A stretch of 23,294 bases of DNA, from positions 1 through 23,294 of the forward strand of contig UQHJ01000039.1 in the NCBI GenBank assembly GCA_900540885.1, in the 5' to 3' direction. The first letter of the stretch is position 1. The number at the start of each line of letters is the position of its first letter. The notes beneath the pieces were generated by a model. It was not told where the DNA came from. It made no database searches and saw only the letters and a program-made list of their open reading frames with translations. The DNA is from an uncultured Prevotella sp. GTDB taxonomy: Bacteria; Bacteroidota; Bacteroidia; Bacteroidales; Bacteroidaceae. Of this stretch, positions 15,454 through 23,294 are shown piece by piece. The position numbers were made by a program, and so were the translations under genes.

Positions 15454-15624
15454 TTATTCGCCCGGAGCAATAGCACCAGAGGGGCAAACATCTGCGCAAG
15501 TGCCGCAGTCAACACAAACGTTAGGGTCGATTGAGTACTTTTCGCCTTCTGAGATTGCACCTGAAGGACATTCGTCGATGCAAGTACCGCATGCAATGCA
15601 GTCGTCACCAATTACGTAAGCCAT
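15454..15624 (-). CDS. Ferredoxin with two [4Fe-4S] clusters
   Basis: A 56-residue protein, MAYVIGDDCIACGTC onward. Two complete CxxCxxCxxxCP motifs are present (Cys9, 12, 15, 19 and Cys37, 40, 43, 47), each followed by SGAI. This is the classic clostridial-type 2[4Fe-4S] ferredoxin, a small soluble electron carrier for anaerobic metabolism such as pyruvate:ferredoxin oxidoreductase. Length and spacing are standard. It has its own -7 box (15718-15725) and terminator, so it is monocistronic. The physiological partner cannot be told from this neighbourhood. Confidence 0.96.
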   Translation of the reverse strand: MAYVIGDDCIACGTCIDECPSGAISEGEKYSIDPNVCVDCGTCADVCPSGAIAPGE

Positions 15625-15717
15625 AATAGTAGAATTTAATTGATTGTTAATTGATTGTGAGTTGAGTTATTGTCCTGCAACCGCTCATAGCACAAGGCCG
15701 TTGACGCGATTGCGCAG

Positions 15718-15725
15718 CAAAGTTA
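15718..15725 (-). promoter_or_regulatory. -7 box of the ferredoxin gene
   Basis: TAACTTTG on the minus strand matches TAnnTTTG exactly and implies a leader of about 85 nt. No perfect -33 box is seen. The rest of 15626-15878 holds no gene that I can recognise. Confidence 0.55.
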
Positions 15726-15878
15726 CATATTTTATTTAAAGGAGAAAGAAAATGGAAATATTAGTTTAATGGGTTTCTTGATAATTCGGTTTTTGATTGG
15801 GAGGTTAAAAAGTTACATCACGCCTATAATACCTTATAACTTTAAAGCTTTAAAAGATGCCTTTTTTACTGTTGTTCG

Positions 15879-15909
15879 TTTAGAAAGTCGTGGTTTATAT
15901 ATAAATTTG
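15879..15909 (+). promoter_or_regulatory. Predicted porT promoter
   Basis: TTTA (15879-15882), a 19-bp gap, then TAAATTTG (15902-15909), an exact -7 match with a near-match -33, about 55 bp upstream of the ATG. Confidence 0.55.
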
Positions 15910-15964
15910 CACGGACATAATTTGTAGAGCTTCTTGGCTCATTACTCCTTATTATATATACTAC

Positions 15965-16696
15965 ATGATAGTTCAACAGAGAAATATACTTTTCACCTTC
16001 TTGCTCTGCCTCTTTGCTTGTGCTGCGGCGTGGGCGCAAGAGCGACGGGTGCAAAACAAGCCTTATATTGACGAACGACGTTTCCACTATGGTTTCTTTG
16101 TGGGCGTACACGACCAATCTATGCGCATTGATAATAATGGCTACCTTCCCCCTGCGGGTGATGCGATGGAAGGGCAACAGTGGGTGGCGCAGACGGACCA
16201 AGTGAACATTGGCTTCTCGGTGGGCGTGTTGGGCGAGTGGCGCATCAATCGCACCTTGGGACTGCGCGTGTTGCCTTCATTACACTTCGGTTCGCGTCAC
16301 ATTACGTTTCGCGAGTTGGGTACTGACCAACGCGAGTCGCAGGATATGAAGTCGTGTTACATCGGTGTCCCTGTCGACCTCAAGATAGCTGCACCGCGCT
16401 TTAATAATTTTCGCCCTTATGTAGTCACGGGTGTAGCGCCGATGTTCGACTTGATTACAACGAAGCAGGGCAAGCTTAAGAATAAACCTTTTAACTTTAT
16501 GATAGAGGCGGGTATGGGGTGCGACCTTTATATGCCTTTCTTTAAGTTTATTCCAGAGCTGAAGTTCTGCTTTGGCCTTGGCAATTTGTTGCAAAAGAAT
16601 CGTAAGGACATTACCGACCCTTCTCAACTTATCTATACGCAAAGCATTGATCGTACCAGCGTGGGCATGGTGATGCTCACGTTCTATTTCGAATAG
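15965..16696 (+). CDS. porT: PorT-type outer-membrane beta-barrel protein (type IX secretion)
   Basis: A 243-residue protein with a signal peptide at 1-24 (hydrophobic run, then AAAWA before QE). After it, RRVQNKPYIDERRFHYGFFV is the characteristic PorT opening. Alternating strands follow through to a barrel-type C-terminal strand, SVGMVMLTFYFE. PorT is required for the type IX secretion system that exports gingipain-like and other CTD proteins in Bacteroidota, and is thought to sit in the outer membrane as an eight-stranded barrel. The gene is alone, convergent with sbcC, and shares with it a long inverted repeat between the stops. Other members of the PorT/outer-membrane-barrel family exist, so the exact orthology is slightly uncertain. 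Confidence 0.85.
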   Translation: MIVQQRNILFTFLLCLFACAAAWAQERRVQNKPYIDERRFHYGFFVGVHDQSMRIDNNGYLPPAGDAMEGQQWVAQTDQVNIGFSVGVLGEWRINRTLGLRVLPSLHFGSRHITFRELGTDQRESQDMKSCYIGVPVDLKIAAPRFNNFRPYVVTGVAPMFDLITTKQGKLKNKPFNFMIEAGMGCDLYMPFFKFIPELKFCFGLGNLLQKNRKDITDPSQLIYTQSIDRTSVGMVMLTFYFE

Positions 16697-16698
16697 AA

Positions 16699-16858
16699 AA
16701 AGCCTCTCCCCCTAACCCCCTCCCCGACCGGGGAGGGGGAACAGATTACCTTTGCTTGCTGCGTTTCTAACTGAAAAATCAATCAGTAGAAACCTCAAGA
16801 AGTAAGAGTAACTTGTTCCCCCTCCCCGGTCGGGGAGGGGGTTAGGGGGAGAGGCTTT
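16699..16858. repeat. Long perfect inverted repeat between convergent porT and sbcC
   Basis: Bases 16699-16743 and 16814-16858 are exact reverse complements (45 bp), around a 70-nt spacer. Each arm contains an inner palindrome (CTCCCC-GACC-GGGGAG type) and is very GC-rich, with long C or G runs. The arms begin 2 nt after the porT stop and end 3 nt before the sbcC stop. The element could therefore act as a terminator for both genes, or be a REP-pair insertion. Confidence 0.9.
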
Positions 16859-16861
16859 GTT

Positions 16862-19800
16862 TTATTCCACTTCGATAATCGAACTACTGCTGCCAGGACG
16901 GCGGCGGAGTATGATTTGGGGGGAAATTTGCGAACGTATCTGGTCGGTATGGCTGATGACGCCCACCTTTCGGCCTTGGGCATTCTCGAGGTTAGAGAGA
17001 GCTACCATGACGAGGTCGAGCGAGTCGCGGTCAAGGTTGCCAAATCCCTCGTCGATGAAGAGCGAACCGATGACCAAGTTCTCATTTGATAGCGAAGCCA
17101 ACCCTAAGGCAAGGGCCAACGATACGACAAACGTTTCACCACCCGAAAGTGATGATACATAACGATGTTCGTCGAACATGTCGTGGTCGATGATTTCGAG
17201 TGTGAGGGTAGTGGGGATAGGTTGCAACTCATAACGTGGCGAGAGCATACGCAAGTGTTGGTTGGCGTGTGCCACGAGGTAGCTGAACGTGAAACTTTGA
17301 GCCATGGTGCGGAACTTCTTGCCGTCGGCCGAACCAAAGAGTTGGTTCAGTCGTGTCCACTCCAATTGGTCGGCCTTAGCCGCTTCAAGCCGTTTGTTGA
17401 GCACGGCCGTGCGTTCGATGCAACGCTCGTGAGCCGCAAGGCGCGTGTTGACTTGTAACAGACTTTCCTCCGTGCGCTTGAGTTCTACTTGTGTGGCATC
17501 GCTCTCGGTGGTGAGCACTGTGCGTAGAGAAGCGTATAAGGCGCGGTCCTCCGTAGAAGGGTGGGGGAGTGCTTCGTGTCCGTCGGTAGTTCCACTCTCA
17601 GCGTCCGCTCCACTCACCTTGGTCGTAGCCTTCTCCATAACGGGACGATTCGTCTCGGCACGCAAGGCTTGCAGTTCGGTGCGCGCTTGGTCTAAGTTGT
17701 TAGCCGTAAGCACACGCTGTTCCTTCAGTTCGTCAAGGTGTTGACGAAGAGCTTTCCAGTCCGTCTGTGAGGTGAAGATGCGGTCCAACTCTGTAAACTG
17801 TACGGGAGAGTGGGTAGCATTGAAGCGAGCTATCATGAGGTCGAGGCGTTGCTGCTGTTCCTGCTGTTGCTGCTGACTGTCAAGTCGGCTCTTAAGCAAG
17901 TTGTCGCGTTTACCCTCAAGCTGTCGTAGTTCGCCGCTGCCCGTTTCGTAAGCTGTGCGCACCTTTTGTTCCGCTTCGCGAGCCGTAGCGATGGCCTGTT
18001 GCAAGATATCGGCCTCCTGTTGTGGCGTGTTGTCGCCCATGAGTCGGCGCAACTCTTCGCGTTTCCCGTTCAAGTCCTCGCGAATGGCATCGCGGCTTTC
18101 GCGACATTGCACCACGTGGCGGTTTTCCTCCGCGATGTTCGTCTCCGCCCCCTTAATCTCTTCGCGTAGCAAGGCAGCCGAACGTTCCGACTCATCAAGT
18201 GCGCGACAAGTTTGATTCCAATCTTGGTGAAGGTTGGTCAAGCGCATGCGCAGTCCGTCAGAGTTATTCTTCCATTCCGTAAACCAGCCCGAGAGGGTAA
18301 TCATTTCGTCCAAGTCGGTATAAAGTTCAGAGCAAGCGCGGTCAGAGAGGTTGATCGTCTGTTGTAAGTCCTCGGCCGCAGCTGCTGCGATTTGCGCCTC
18401 GGTGCGCACCTTGTCAAGGTAGGTATGATTTGTATCCATTACCGTGTCAAGCTGTGCAATCTCTTCGTTCAGACGGTTAATATGCTGTTGGTGGAAGTTA
18501 AACGTCTCAAGTTCTTTATCAGCCTCGTCGGCAGCTCGTGTGGTGTTGTCGATGAGGAGTTGGATCATCATGCGGCGTGCTTCACGATTAACCGTAGCCG
18601 AGCAGTCGGCAAAGGAGTTGTCAAGGTAAGCAAACGACTTCCACTCCTCCACATCAGCGGCTTGACGCTTCTGCAACTCCTGCAAGGCGCGGCCGTCAGC
18701 TTCAATGCGAGCCGCGTCGGCAGCTACCTCGACGCGCAGCGCTTGTAATCGGTTGCGCTTGAGTTGTAGATCTTGTTGTAGAGCAGCGTGTTCCTTATCA
18801 AGGTTGTTGAGCAGTTCCCCTAATTCACGTTCCGTCTCAGTGTGATAAGGGTGGTGCGTAGCGCCACATACGGGACATGCCGTGCCTTCCTTCAGTTGTT
18901 TGCGCAGTTGCACGATGTTCTGCGATTGGCTCAGCGTATAGGCGGTCGTTACACGTGTAAAGGCCTCTTCCGTGCTTCGCACTTCGATTTCCACCTTTTC
19001 CGCTTGTAATTGTTTCTGAGCCAGTTCTGTCTCTTCACGCTTCTGTGCGGCAATCTTTTCGGCTATTTGAGCGTAGCCATCAGATATGTGTTGCCACAGC
19101 GTGGCCGCACGTGCGAGCGCAGTAAGTTTGCTACGATTTTCGGCAGCAGCCTTTTGCAAGCGAGCCGAGTCGTGGCCTTGATTGGTCTGACGATGAATGA
19201 GCAGTTCGCTCTTCAACGCATTCAGTTTCGCTTGATTCTTATGCTGCTCTTGTTCCGCGCGTTCGCCTTGTGCGCGAAGTTCCACTTGTCGCTTTTGTAG
19301 GGCCGTCTGCTTCTCGTGGCTCTCTTGGTTGCGTCGCGTCTGTTCGCCGAGCGTTGGGAGCTTGTTCATGATAAGGTCAAACTTATCGAACATGTGGCGG
19401 TGGGCTTCCATCGATTGCTTGTGTAAGAGCTGTTGCTTCATCTCTTCCTCCACCTTCTGCAACATCTCTTGCTTCGTTTGCAACACGTTTTGGCGTTTTT
19501 CGGCCGTGTGTTCAGCCAATGTCAACTGCTCATCAAGGCGCTTTAACTGCTCCGCAGCCACGTTCATCTCGCCCATGAGCGCATGACCGCGATTGATGGC
19601 CGGACGGCGTTCGTCGAGTCGCTTCTCGTTGTCAGTCGTTCGTTCGCGTGCCACGTCCAGTTGTTGACTCAACTTCTCCAACTCGCGGCGCGCCTTCTCA
19701 AGCGCGTTGGTATTGGCCGTTTCGTCTTGCTTAATGCGTTCAATGTCAGCGCGACGCATCTTAATCTCTTGATAGAGCGGCTGCATATCGATGACAGCGT

Positions 19801-20713
19801 CGTAACGCTCCAACTTCAGTTCGTCGCCTCGTGACTCCATTAAGGCACGTGTGGCAGCATTAAAGGCCTGCTCGCGTTGTTCAACTAACAAGGAGGTGTG
19901 GTCGTAGCGGTCGATCCAGTCCAGTTGTTGCGTAAGGCGTTGCAACTGTTGCTGCAAGTTTTGTTGCTTTGAGAGTAAAAGGCGTTGGCGCTCGTTTTGT
20001 TCGGCCAAGAGGTGCTCGTCTAAGAAGTCGCTAAGCATACCCTGTCGTTCGTTTTCGAGTGCCAATACTTGCGTGTCGGCTTGCGTCGAAAGGCGGTAAA
20101 TCTGCGTACTTACCGCACTATATACCTCGGTGCCTGTAAGTTTCTCAAGCAATGCAGCCTTGTCAGCAGGCTTTGCCAGTAAGAAGTTGGCAAACGAGTT
20201 TTGCGCTAAGATAACGGTGCGTGTAAACTGTTCGTAGGTCAAGCCAATGGCTTTGTCGAGTGTGGGTTGAATGTCGGCCTTGTCATACTTCTGATGATGA
20301 GGAGCTAAGCATTCGAGCGAGCGTTCGGGTGAGCTATAGTTGCCACTGCGTGTAACGCGCACCAACCACGTAGCCTCGTAGCGTTCGCCACTGGGAGTGG
20401 TGAAGGTAACGCTTACGCCGCCTTGCTTTTGTCCACGACGCAAAATGCTGGCCGAGTTGTTGGCCTGCACTTGTTGCGACTTCTCAACAGCTAACTTTAA
20501 GTCATCAGTGGGTATGCGGTCTACGTTGTCAAAACGTGGTGCTTTGTTGTAGAGTGCCAAGCAAATGGCATCGAGTATGGTACTCTTGCCCGACCCCATA
20601 TCGCCCGTTATGGCAAATAGACCTGCCGAACGTAGTGGCTCTTCCGTAAAGTCTATGGTTTGTTCCCCTTCGATTGACGTAAGGTTGGAAAGGGTAATCT
20701 TTTCTATCTTCAT
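16862..20713 (-). CDS. sbcC: Exonuclease subunit SbcC (Rad50-like ATPase)
   Basis: A 1283-residue protein. The N-terminal ATPase half has Walker A GDMGSGKST (37-45) and the Q-loop ILAQNSF (Gln171). Long coiled coils follow, with the zinc hook CPVC at 613-616. The C-terminal half has the ABC signature SLSGGETF (near 1188-1195) and Walker B SLFIDEGFGNLD (near 1216-1227). It pairs with SbcD to form an ATP-dependent nuclease that opens hairpins and protein-blocked DNA ends. It is somewhat longer than E. coli SbcC (1048), mainly in the coil. Unlike the usual overlapping sbcDC arrangement, 336 bp of repeat-containing DNA separate it from sbcD. Intact. Confidence 0.96.
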   Translation of the reverse strand: MKIEKITLSNLTSIEGEQTIDFTEEPLRSAGLFAITGDMGSGKSTILDAICLALYNKAPRFDNVDRIPTDDLKLAVEKSQQVQANNSASILRRGQKQGGVSVTFTTPSGERYEATWLVRVTRSGNYSSPERSLECLAPHHQKYDKADIQPTLDKAIGLTYEQFTRTVILAQNSFANFLLAKPADKAALLEKLTGTEVYSAVSTQIYRLSTQADTQVLALENERQGMLSDFLDEHLLAEQNERQRLLLSKQQNLQQQLQRLTQQLDWIDRYDHTSLLVEQREQAFNAATRALMESRGDELKLERYDAVIDMQPLYQEIKMRRADIERIKQDETANTNALEKARRELEKLSQQLDVARERTTDNEKRLDERRPAINRGHALMGEMNVAAEQLKRLDEQLTLAEHTAEKRQNVLQTKQEMLQKVEEEMKQQLLHKQSMEAHRHMFDKFDLIMNKLPTLGEQTRRNQESHEKQTALQKRQVELRAQGERAEQEQHKNQAKLNALKSELLIHRQTNQGHDSARLQKAAAENRSKLTALARAATLWQHISDGYAQIAEKIAAQKREETELAQKQLQAEKVEIEVRSTEEAFTRVTTAYTLSQSQNIVQLRKQLKEGTACPVCGATHHPYHTETERELGELLNNLDKEHAALQQDLQLKRNRLQALRVEVAADAARIEADGRALQELQKRQAADVEEWKSFAYLDNSFADCSATVNREARRMMIQLLIDNTTRAADEADKELETFNFHQQHINRLNEEIAQLDTVMDTNHTYLDKVRTEAQIAAAAAEDLQQTINLSDRACSELYTDLDEMITLSGWFTEWKNNSDGLRMRLTNLHQDWNQTCRALDESERSAALLREEIKGAETNIAEENRHVVQCRESRDAIREDLNGKREELRRLMGDNTPQQEADILQQAIATAREAEQKVRTAYETGSGELRQLEGKRDNLLKSRLDSQQQQQEQQQRLDLMIARFNATHSPVQFTELDRIFTSQTDWKALRQHLDELKEQRVLTANNLDQARTELQALRAETNRPVMEKATTKVSGADAESGTTDGHEALPHPSTEDRALYASLRTVLTTESDATQVELKRTEESLLQVNTRLAAHERCIERTAVLNKRLEAAKADQLEWTRLNQLFGSADGKKFRTMAQSFTFSYLVAHANQHLRMLSPRYELQPIPTTLTLEIIDHDMFDEHRYVSSLSGGETFVVSLALALGLASLSNENLVIGSLFIDEGFGNLDRDSLDLVMVALSNLENAQGRKVGVISHTDQIRSQISPQIILRRRPGSSSSIIEVE

Positions 20714-20734
20714 TGTGAAACGTGTAACTGTCGT

Positions 20735-20767
20735 GACACTTAAAGCGCGAAGCGCGCCTTTAGTGTC
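20735..20767. promoter_or_regulatory. Hairpin just upstream of the sbcC start
   Basis: GACACT (20735-20740) pairs with AGTGTC (20762-20767), with AAA/TTT and GCGCG-rich inner pairs. It ends 22 nt before the sbcC ATG, and no T-run follows on the minus strand, so it is unlikely to be a terminator. It could affect translation start or mRNA processing. Confidence 0.5.
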
Positions 20768-20790
20768 TTAACGTCTGAAAGTCTTAACGT

Positions 20791-21054
20791 TAAGTAGGTG
20801 TTCAAAATTAGTTGATATGAATTGGTGCAGTATTTCGTTCGCTTTCGCGCACCTTTTCTCGCCATGGCAAAATGAAAGCAAGCTTTCTTTTGCTCATCTG
20901 GCTTAACGAAAAGGTTCAGAAACAGAGGTTGAAGAGGGAGCGTAGCGGGCTACGTGACCGATGAAACCTATGTTTCTGGGCGAAAGAATGCGCCAAGGTA
21001 TATCGACTAATTCTGAACATGATTATATAAACTAATTTTGAATACCTACTTATA
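20791..21054. mobile_element. MITE-like element between sbcD and sbcC
   Basis: The ends are inverted copies of the same 23-bp unit: 20791-20813 and 21030-21052 differ by one base (AACTAATTTTGAA[C/T]ACCTAC). Further in, 20800-20850 and 20975-21019 are also imperfect inverted arms (TGTTCARAATTAGTYGATAT...). The centre forms nested hairpins: CAGAAACA/TGTTTCTG (20917-20924, 20971-20978) and CGTAG/CTACG (20941-20954). It encodes nothing. Its right end supplies the last codons and the stop of sbcD. The layout suggests a non-autonomous mobile element or a structured RNA repeat. Confidence 0.65.
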
Positions 21055-22309
21055 CATTCATGTTGTTTTTCGTTTCCGCTTCAGCTTGTTTAAAACGTGT
21101 AACGAGTTCTTCAGGCATTTCGCTGTTAAATCGAGCCTCAAAGTTGCGGCGAGCCAATTCAAGCGGATTGATGTTCGTCAGCGTATCGGCCGAGGGCGTG
21201 TCTACATCATTGGCACTGTCAGCCTTTTTGTTTTCAGGTCTTACGCGTAGCATACGGCAGAAGTGTACCGCGCGGTCTTGCAAAGCCTCCATCACGTCGT
21301 GCATCAGCGTAGGCTGAGGTTGTGCCTCTTCTACATGGATTTCAAGGTATGGCCACGTAAGCGAATCCGTGTTCTTCTTATCGCGCTTGGGCAGACTGTT
21401 AATGCAGTCGAACAAGGCTTCGGCACTCACGGCACGGCCCTTAGCCGGAATCGTTATGAGACCGCGTAAGGGAGCGTATTCTACAAACTCCACCAGAGCT
21501 TCACCTTGAGGGTCGATGTCGACAAACTGTACGCCATGTTTGTAGTTCAACTCAGAGAATGACATGGGCAGTGCGCTACCCGCATAATATGTAGCCTCGC
21601 CTCCGCGCACCTGTTGTGCCTTGTGAATATGCCCCAAGGCCGCATAGCTCACATTCTGTCCTACGACATCGGCTTCAACACAGTCTTGACCGCCCACAAC
21701 GAGACGTTCAGAGTGCTCGTCCTTACAGATGTCGGCCCCTGCGGCATAAAAGTGAGCCGCCACAACAATGGGAAGACCTTTATAATTGCTCTTGCGCAAG
21801 CGAGCGTGTAGTTGTGCAAAGAAGAAGCGGAGTCCCTCCTCTGGTGTCATGCCAGCGGGATAATCGCCTCCGCGCAAGTAGGGCAGTGCCATACACACAC
21901 ACGAGGCCTGTCCCGTCTGACGGTCGGCCAAAGGCAGAAGGTAATAGTCAAAGTCGGGTTCGCCCTTTGTCGTGTAGTGTATCGTACCACGCACATATAT
22001 ATTGTGTGTCTTGAGCAATGCGGCAGGTGCTTCCAATCGTCCCGCAGAGTCGTGGTTGCCAGCCGTCAGGACGATTTGCAGTCCTGGCACTTCGAGTGTT
22101 GCGCGCAGCAAGAAGTCGTACAACAACTCCTCGGCTGCCGCCGAAGGGTTGGCCGAGTCGAACACGTCGCCCGTAACGAGTAGTGCATCGGGTTGCTTCT
22201 CGCGCAGCGTTTGCAGCAACCACTTCAAGAAGTGCCGATGCTCATCGAGTCGGCTATGACCATGAAAGGTGTTGCCCAAATGCCAGTCAGCAGTATGCAG
22301 TATTTTCAT
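21050..22309 (-). CDS. sbcD: Exonuclease subunit SbcD (Mre11-like)
   Basis: A 419-residue protein. Metallophosphoesterase motifs are in order: HTADWHLG (Asp8, His10), VTGDVFDSA (Asp48), TAGNHDSAG (Asn85, His86, Asp87), VVAAHFY and ALGHIHKAQ. These bind the two Mn ions of the 3'-5' exo- and endonuclease. The C-terminal capping region (about 270-419) is present, with an acidic loop and a helical end. It is expected to act with SbcC on hairpins and palindromes. The ATG at 22309 gives the standard N-terminus. The stop codon lies inside the MITE-like repeat unit, so the extreme C-terminus (NNMNV) may have been altered by the insertion. Confidence 0.96.
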   Translation of the reverse strand: MKILHTADWHLGNTFHGHSRLDEHRHFLKWLLQTLREKQPDALLVTGDVFDSANPSAAAEELLYDFLLRATLEVPGLQIVLTAGNHDSAGRLEAPAALLKTHNIYVRGTIHYTTKGEPDFDYYLLPLADRQTGQASCVCMALPYLRGGDYPAGMTPEEGLRFFFAQLHARLRKSNYKGLPIVVAAHFYAAGADICKDEHSERLVVGGQDCVEADVVGQNVSYAALGHIHKAQQVRGGEATYYAGSALPMSFSELNYKHGVQFVDIDPQGEALVEFVEYAPLRGLITIPAKGRAVSAEALFDCINSLPKRDKKNTDSLTWPYLEIHVEEAQPQPTLMHDVMEALQDRAVHFCRMLRVRPENKKADSANDVDTPSADTLTNINPLELARRNFEARFNSEMPEELVTRFKQAEAETKNNMNV

Positions 22310-22335
22310 TGATTCGAATGTTATTTATTTCCGTG

Positions 22336-22343
22336 CAAAGTTA
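22336..22343 (-). promoter_or_regulatory. -7 box of sbcD
   Basis: TAACTTTG on the minus strand is an exact TAnnTTTG match, about 27 bp before the sbcD ATG. The -33 region has no clear TTTG. Confidence 0.55.
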
Positions 22344-22470
22344 CTGCTATTTCATAAAAATAGAACGACAAGGAGAAAAAAACTCAAGGGATATTTATAG
22401 GCACAAAAGTGATAGAGCTATGTGACTGAACGTAAAGGAAAAGACCGCGCCCGAGAGAGCTTTTGATATA

Positions 22471-22522
22471 AACTAATTTTGAATAGCTACTTATAAAACT
22501 AATTTTTGAACACCTACTTATA
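22471..22522 (+). repeat. Two tandem copies of the AACTAATTTTGAA...CTACTTATA unit
   Basis: Copy one (22471-22495) and copy two (22497-22522) differ by an inserted T and two substitutions. The same unit forms both ends of the element between sbcD and sbcC, so sbcD is flanked by it on both sides. The units lie in the leader region of greA. Confidence 0.85.
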
Positions 22523-22548
22523 GCACTTTATTCGTAACTTAGCTGAAC

Positions 22549-22570
22549 TTTTCAGTCCAAGCACTGAAAA
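22549..22570 (+). promoter_or_regulatory. Leader hairpin before greA
   Basis: TTTTCAGT (22549-22556) pairs with ACTGAAAA (22563-22570) over a 6-nt loop, 38 nt before the greA ATG. No confident -7/-33 pair was found for greA. The role is unknown. Confidence 0.35.
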
Positions 22571-22608
22571 ACTGGAAAAAAGTGAAACAATAATCAGAAG
22601 AAAACGTA

Positions 22609-23082
22609 ATGGAATATATGTCGCAAGAGGGCTACGACAAACTCGTGGTCGAACTAAAAGAGTTAGAAGCACAGGTGCCTAAGGTGAAAGATGCGATAGC
22701 AGAGGCGCGCGCCATGGGCGATTTGAGCGAGAACTTTGAATATCATGCTGCAAAGCGCGAACAGGGCAAACTACTGAGTCGCATACGTTTTAAGCAACGT
22801 GTGTTGCAGTTTGCGAGGGTGATTGACACGTCACGCCTCAGTGATGATGTGGTGGGACTGCTCTCGCGTGTGACGATTACGAATATGACCAATAATATGC
22901 ACATGGACTATACCATAGTGAGTCCGCACGAGGCCAATCTACGTGAACGTAAAATTTCAATCAAGTCGCCCATAGCGCAAGCCCTTTTGGGCAAGAAGGC
23001 GGGCGATGTAGTAGAAGTACGCGTACCGGCAGGCATGCAAAAGTTTCGCATTGACGAGGTCGTACTTGGAGTAGAGAGGTAA
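22609..23082 (+). CDS. greA: Transcription elongation factor GreA
   Basis: A 157-residue protein of usual length. The N-terminal coiled coil holds the tip motif GDLSENFEYHAAKREQ (37-52), with the acidic residues Asp38 and Glu41 that place Mg in the RNA polymerase secondary channel to cleave backtracked RNA. The C-terminal FKBP-like domain shows SPIAQALLGKKAGDVVEVRV (123-142). Start at MEYMSQEGYDKL. A second in-frame ATG four codons in is possible. Monocistronic, followed by a repeat cluster. Confidence 0.97.
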   Translation: MEYMSQEGYDKLVVELKELEAQVPKVKDAIAEARAMGDLSENFEYHAAKREQGKLLSRIRFKQRVLQFARVIDTSRLSDDVVGLLSRVTITNMTNNMHMDYTIVSPHEANLRERKISIKSPIAQALLGKKAGDVVEVRVPAGMQKFRIDEVVLGVER

Positions 23083-23107
23083 ACAGCCGTTAAACAATGC
23101 GCGTTCG

Positions 23108-23204
23108 GTTGTCGTTCACTGGCCTGTGGACGTGTTTCCACAGGCCAGTGGAAACACGTAACACTGGCCAGTGGAAACATGTACACTGGCCTGTGGACGA
23201 CAAC
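23108..23204. repeat. ACTGGCC hairpin cluster downstream of greA
   Basis: The outer arms GTTGTCG (23108-23114) and CGACAAC (23198-23204) enclose a perfect 14-bp hairpin (23117-23130 with 23137-23150). Two further copies of the same motif lie inside, one of them the palindrome CACTGGCCAGTG. A 23-bp direct repeat (CCAGTGGAAACAYGTA, starting at 23145 and 23168) is nested within. It would fold as a branched structure. No T-run follows, so it is not a typical terminator. It resembles a REP-type element. Confidence 0.85.
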
Positions 23205-23294
23205 GGAGCGGGCGAAGTCAGGGCCGACGCATTACTTTTCTCTTTCATAATCAGTGATATTCCATAGAAAAGCATTACCTTCCCAGTAAAAAAC

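Noticed and set aside
16810..16858. G-quadruplex in the GC-rich inverted repeat arm
   Set aside because: Only three clear G-runs of four or more occur per strand and arm, so hairpin pairing is the simpler reading.
22471..22481. TAATTTTG in the repeat unit as the greA promoter
   Set aside because: It matches TAnnTTTG but has no TTTG at the right upstream distance, and the same bases recur in non-promoter copies.

Overview
The window looks like chromosomal DNA of a Bacteroidales bacterium, most likely Prevotella or a close relative. The evidence is a PorT-type type IX secretion protein, an outer-membrane beta-barrel protein of the TonB-receptor type, and several copies of the Bacteroidota promoter signature (-7 TAnnTTTG, sometimes with -33 TTTG about 19-20 bp upstream). 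The remnants of phage and IS4/DUF4372-type transposase genes are also of kinds common in gut Bacteroidales. No 16S or other phylogenetic marker is present, so the genus is an inference.

Layout. (1) 1-3466: a 150-bp inverted-repeat element, ndk, and a large outer-membrane beta-barrel gene. (2) 3698-7718: an AT-rich two-gene operon of DUF262 proteins, the first with a C-terminal DUF1524/HNH-like nuclease motif, resembling GmrSD/SspE-type restriction factors. (3) 7791-8192: a decayed IS4-family transposase joined to the tail of an unknown gene. (4) 8267-11700, minus strand: a decayed phage structural cassette (portal pseudogene, a DUF6712-like protein, a small protein remnant). It is interrupted by an intact PD-(D/E)XK nuclease-like gene that has its own promoter box and terminator. 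(5) 11741-14910, minus strand: a close-packed restriction-type operon, made of a truncated XRE regulator, a YhcG-family PD-(D/E)XK protein, DinD, a wrecked cytosine-5 methyltransferase, and a membrane protein with a Cys/His metal-site motif. (6) 14955-15161: a tRNA-Ser(UGA) with a consensus promoter and a strong terminator, marking the edge of the accessory region. (7) 15251-23294: core genes (two-cluster ferredoxin, porT, sbcC, sbcD, greA) separated by many structured intergenic repeats.

Function. Segments 2, 4 and 5 together form a defence/mobile-element island between the outer-membrane gene and tRNA-Ser. Two units look intact and are good candidates for active defence: the DUF262 pair and the nuclease inserted in the phage cassette. 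The YhcG-DinD pair is intact, but its regulator and the methylase beside it are damaged. SbcC and SbcD form the Mre11/Rad50-type complex that opens and cleaves hairpin DNA. They sit among long perfect inverted repeats and a MITE-like element that separates the two genes.

The repeats are the other notable layer. There are two long perfect inverted repeats (47-bp and 45-bp arms), a 65-bp tandem duplication, an ACTGGCC-based hairpin cluster after greA, and a short AT-rich unit (consensus about AACTAATTTTGAAYACCTAC) that flanks sbcD on both sides and recurs in part near position 50.
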